Of a stretch of 14,787 nucleotides of DNA, positions 13,200-14,787 are shown piece after piece (positions within the stretch are counted from its first letter, which is position 1; every line of letters starts with the position of its first letter). A program made the position numbers and the translations under genes. The notes under the pieces were generated by a model. That model saw only the letters and a program-made list of their open reading frames with translations. It was not told the origin of the DNA and ran no database searches. Source of the stretch: SHLQ01 sp964610745 (GTDB lineage Bacteria > Actinomycetota > Acidimicrobiia > Acidimicrobiales > SHLQ01); NCBI GenBank assembly GCA_964610745.1, contig CAZSYL010000075.1:1-14787 (forward strand). The letters are read 5' to 3'.

Positions 13200-14468
13200 T
13201 TACACCGTCGGGGTGTCTTCGGTGGCGACAGCCTGTTCGATGATGCGGTCTGCATCAATGTCGTAGTCGGTAATCACCAGAGCGTTGCTTCCAACAGCCT
13301 CAAGCGCAGCCCACTTCGTTGCTGCAACGTCGGAAGTTTCGAGGATGACCTGGCGCCGATGGGATGCCCGAAGCAGCAATTCACGCATCAGCGGGTGATA
13401 CTGCTCGGCGATCTCGGGGAAGAGGTCATCGACGAGCAAGGGGACGCGCTCGGCGGGGAAGCGGCGAGCGAGTTCTGCAAGAAGAGATGCAAAGCCAACC
13501 AGGATTGTGGTGTCACCTGGAGCTGCCACCTGGGCGTGTGAGATGAGCTGAAGATGGCTGGCGAGCTCCTCGATGCGGGGGCGATCCTTGAGCAGGACCG
13601 ATGGCTGGGCCTCGCCCGCAATGCTTCGCCATTGTTCCCAGCTCTGCGCGAGGCCATCTTCGGCAGACCGTCGGTTGCCAATGAGATTCTGGGTATTGAA
13701 GAGTTCGTCCACTCGACCGAGTTGCATCTCTACGGCTTCGGCGCTTGTCTCGGCATCCACGCTGCGCTTGGCTTGGACCTTTCCGCCGAGGGCGATGACG
13801 ACGCCCAACGCGCAGATGCCAGCGCCGACTACGAGCGGGCCGATCAACGCAACAAGGATTCCAAGGATGACGATTCCGAGCGCGATGTAGGTGAACAGTT
13901 GGGCCTTGGCCTGATCGCTGCGTTGCTCGTCAAGTTCTGCCTGAATGCTCCTCTCACGAGAGTCGCGCTCGCGCTTCGACTCGGAAAGGTTGCTTCGCTC
14001 ACTGCGTACCTTTGCGACTTCCTTTTCCGCTGTTGTGATGCTGGAGGCAAGATCGAAGAGCTGATCGAGGGGTGTTTGTGCGAGTCGAATGAGATCGGCA
14101 TCCTGTTGCACACGTCCGCGAAGACGGTCGGCGTTGACATGGAACAGGTGCATCTCCGACGCCATCTGCTGAGGATTGTTCAGCCAACCAACAATGCCCA
14201 GACTGCGGTCATCGGTGTGGATGGGTAGTTTGCTCCGGGTATCGAACAATGCGGTGCTCTCGGCGGTTCGATGCGCGCTGATGGTCTCGCCGTACTCGGT
14301 TCGGACTTCCATGGTCGTTCCAGGCGTTGCCCGGAGTGCAAAGGCGACGCGCTCGAAGGCCGTTCGGCGGCGAGCCTGGTCGGCGCTGGAGATAACGGTT
14401 AGTCGCTCGTGGAGGTCTGTGACCTGTTGGCCCTCGGGCGAGTCAGAGATAATTCGATCGATCCACAC
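13200..14468 (-). CDS. Membrane-anchored coiled-coil protein resembling a YhaN/SbcC-type ATPase head without nucleotide motifs
   Basis: The product is 422 residues and starts with GTG at 14468. I see the outline of an ABC-type ATPase of the SMC/YhaN class. The N-terminus, MWIDRII then LHERLTVIS then AFERVAFAL, has the strand-loop-helix pattern of such heads, but SSADQARRRT (27-36) stands where the Walker A GxxGxGKST should be. A charged coiled-coil stretch (about 140-188), a membrane hairpin (about 191-229) and a second helical stretch (235-300) follow. Near the C-terminus, GFASLLAELARRFPAERVPLLVDDLF (split 325-334 and 335-350) and RRQVILETSD (371-380) match the pattern around Walker B of YhaN-like proteins. 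The signature motif, D-loop and H-loop are not recognisable. It is therefore probably a non-hydrolysing relative. TTGACT on this strand (14508-14503) is a possible -35 element. The acetyltransferase gene follows after 10 bases. Confidence 0.8.
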   Translation of the reverse strand: MWIDRIISDSPEGQQVTDLHERLTVISSADQARRRTAFERVAFALRATPGTTMEVRTEYGETISAHRTAESTALFDTRSKLPIHTDDRSLGIVGWLNNPQQMASEMHLFHVNADRLRGRVQQDADLIRLAQTPLDQLFDLASSITTAEKEVAKVRSERSNLSESKRERDSRERSIQAELDEQRSDQAKAQLFTYIALGIVILGILVALIGPLVVGAGICALGVVIALGGKVQAKRSVDAETSAEAVEMQLGRVDELFNTQNLIGNRRSAEDGLAQSWEQWRSIAGEAQPSVLLKDRPRIEELASHLQLISHAQVAAPGDTTILVGFASLLAELARRFPAERVPLLVDDLFPEIAEQYHPLMRELLLRASHRRQVILETSDVAATKWAALEAVGSNALVITDYDIDADRIIEQAVATEDTPTV

Positions 14469-14553
14469 AACACACCTATCGGCAGCGCAGGGAGGTGAGC
14501 TGAGTCAAACTTGGAGGTTTTCATGAGGCGCTCAAGCTGGCATGCTGTACAGC

Positions 14554-14569
14554 CGAGTACCCGTACTCG
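14554..14569. repeat. Perfect palindrome directly before tRNA-Thr
   Basis: CGAGTAC (14554-14560), CC, GTACTCG (14563-14569) is a 7-bp perfect dyad that ends 3 bases before the mature tRNA-Thr 5' end. It could be a regulatory site over the promoter or start, or a hairpin in the tRNA precursor. No convincing -35/-10 pair was found in 14469-14572. Confidence 0.45.
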
Positions 14570-14572
14570 AAT

Positions 14573-14648
14573 GCTCCCTTAGCTCAGTCGGTAGAGCGTC
14601 TCCATGGTAAGGAGAAGGTCGACAGTTCAATTCTGTCAGGGAGCTCCA
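14573..14648 (+). tRNA. tRNA-Thr (anticodon GGT)
   Basis: The acceptor GCTCCCT (14573-14579) pairs fully with AGGGAGC (14638-14644). The D arm is GCTC-AGTCGGTA-GAGC. The anticodon arm TCTCC-ATGGTAA-GGAGA places GGT at 14606-14608, and the T arm is GACAG-TTCAATT-CTGTC. The discriminator is T (14645), and CCA is encoded at 14646-14648. It is followed after 22 bases by the next tRNA, so both are probably on one transcript. Confidence 0.96.
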
Positions 14649-14670
14649 ATACTGCGCCCTCTGGGTGCCC

Positions 14671-14744
14671 GGCGACGTAGCTCAGTTGGTAAGAGCGCTC
14701 GACTCATAATCGAGAGGTCGACAGTTCAAGTCTGTCCGTCGCTA
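14671..14744 (+). tRNA. tRNA-Met (anticodon CAT, elongator type)
   Basis: The acceptor GGCGACG (14671-14677) pairs with CGTCGCT (14737-14743), with a terminal G-U pair. The D arm is GCTC/GAGC. The anticodon arm CTCGA-CTCATAA-TCGAG places CAT at 14705-14707, and the T arm is GACAG-TTCAAGT-CTGTC. The discriminator is A (14744), and no CCA is encoded (CTT follows). The paired first position and GTAGCTCAGTTGGTAAGAGC resemble elongator tRNA-Met; an initiator would show a 1-72 mismatch and three G-C pairs in the anticodon stem. A lysidine-modified tRNA-Ile with CAT is the main alternative. Confidence 0.88.
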
Positions 14745-14787
14745 CTTCTTCCCGGCGGCCAAATCCGGCCCACTCTGACCCCTTTCG

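Noticed and set aside
13554..14228. 224-codon + strand frame opposite the motif-less ATPase-like gene
   Set aside because: The minus-strand frame is longer, has a membrane hairpin, coiled coil and a recognisable head pattern, and abuts the next minus-strand gene. The + frame shows none of these.
14524..14583. 19-codon frame with ATG 14524 behind a good GGAGG
   Set aside because: It runs into tRNA-Thr and has no protein-like features. Most likely chance.
14671..14744. CAT-anticodon tRNA as tRNA-Ile2 (lysidine) or initiator tRNA
   Set aside because: The body resembles elongator tRNA-Met, and it lies beside tRNA-Thr as in other actinobacteria. Initiator features are missing. Ile2 remains a small possibility.

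Overview
The window is a chromosomal segment of a high-GC Gram-positive bacterium, most likely an actinobacterium. An Acidimicrobiia-like lineage is my guess, not something the sequence proves. Support comes from the tightly packed nuo operon, frequent GTG starts, tRNA genes with and without an encoded CCA end, and the gene order nuo ... htpX ... yajQ ... tRNA-Thr/tRNA-Met. I recall a related order in Streptomyces and Mycobacterium. I see no insertion sequence, phage gene, CRISPR array or integrase.

Region 1 (1-8123, + strand) is the distal half of the respiratory complex I operon: the last bases of a gene inferred to be nuoH, then nuoI, nuoJ, nuoK, nuoL, nuoM and nuoN. It is followed without a gap by a MidA/NDUFAF7-family methyltransferase gene. 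Gene junctions are 1-4 base overlaps or gaps of at most 22 bases. NuoI carries the two [4Fe-4S] clusters of the peripheral arm, NuoJ and NuoK form part of the proton-path junction, and NuoL, NuoM and NuoN are the antiporter-like proton pumps. The methyltransferase reading frame extends 65 codons upstream of its first ATG/GTG/TTG. Its only sensible start is a CTG in a CTGA overlap with the nuoN stop. NuoJ, NuoL and NuoM each carry an additional acidic segment predicted on the outer face of the membrane.

Region 2 (8124-10629, + strand) holds an 87-residue protein of unknown function and acetyl-CoA synthetase (acs). Both are preceded by inverted repeats that look like operators. Region 3 (10630-11875) holds the membrane zinc protease HtpX, whose upstream region carries two near-identical 15-bp dyads, and a 43-residue single-helix membrane protein tucked behind it. 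Region 4 (11876-12689) has several hairpins, a promoter-like pair, tRNA-Tyr(GTA), a terminator-like hairpin and the YajQ-family protein.

Region 5 (12686-14468, - strand) is a two-gene unit. The first gene is a membrane-anchored, coiled-coil protein that keeps the outline of a YhaN/SbcC-like ATPase head but lacks a recognisable Walker A, signature motif, D-loop and H-loop. The second is a phosphinothricin-type GNAT acetyltransferase that converges on yajQ and shares a CTAG with its stop. Region 6 (14469-14787) has tRNA-Thr(GGT) and an elongator-type tRNA-Met(CAT), preceded by a perfect short palindrome. The most unusual items are the CTG-started, nuo-coupled MidA gene, the motif-less ATPase-like protein, and the paired dyads before htpX.
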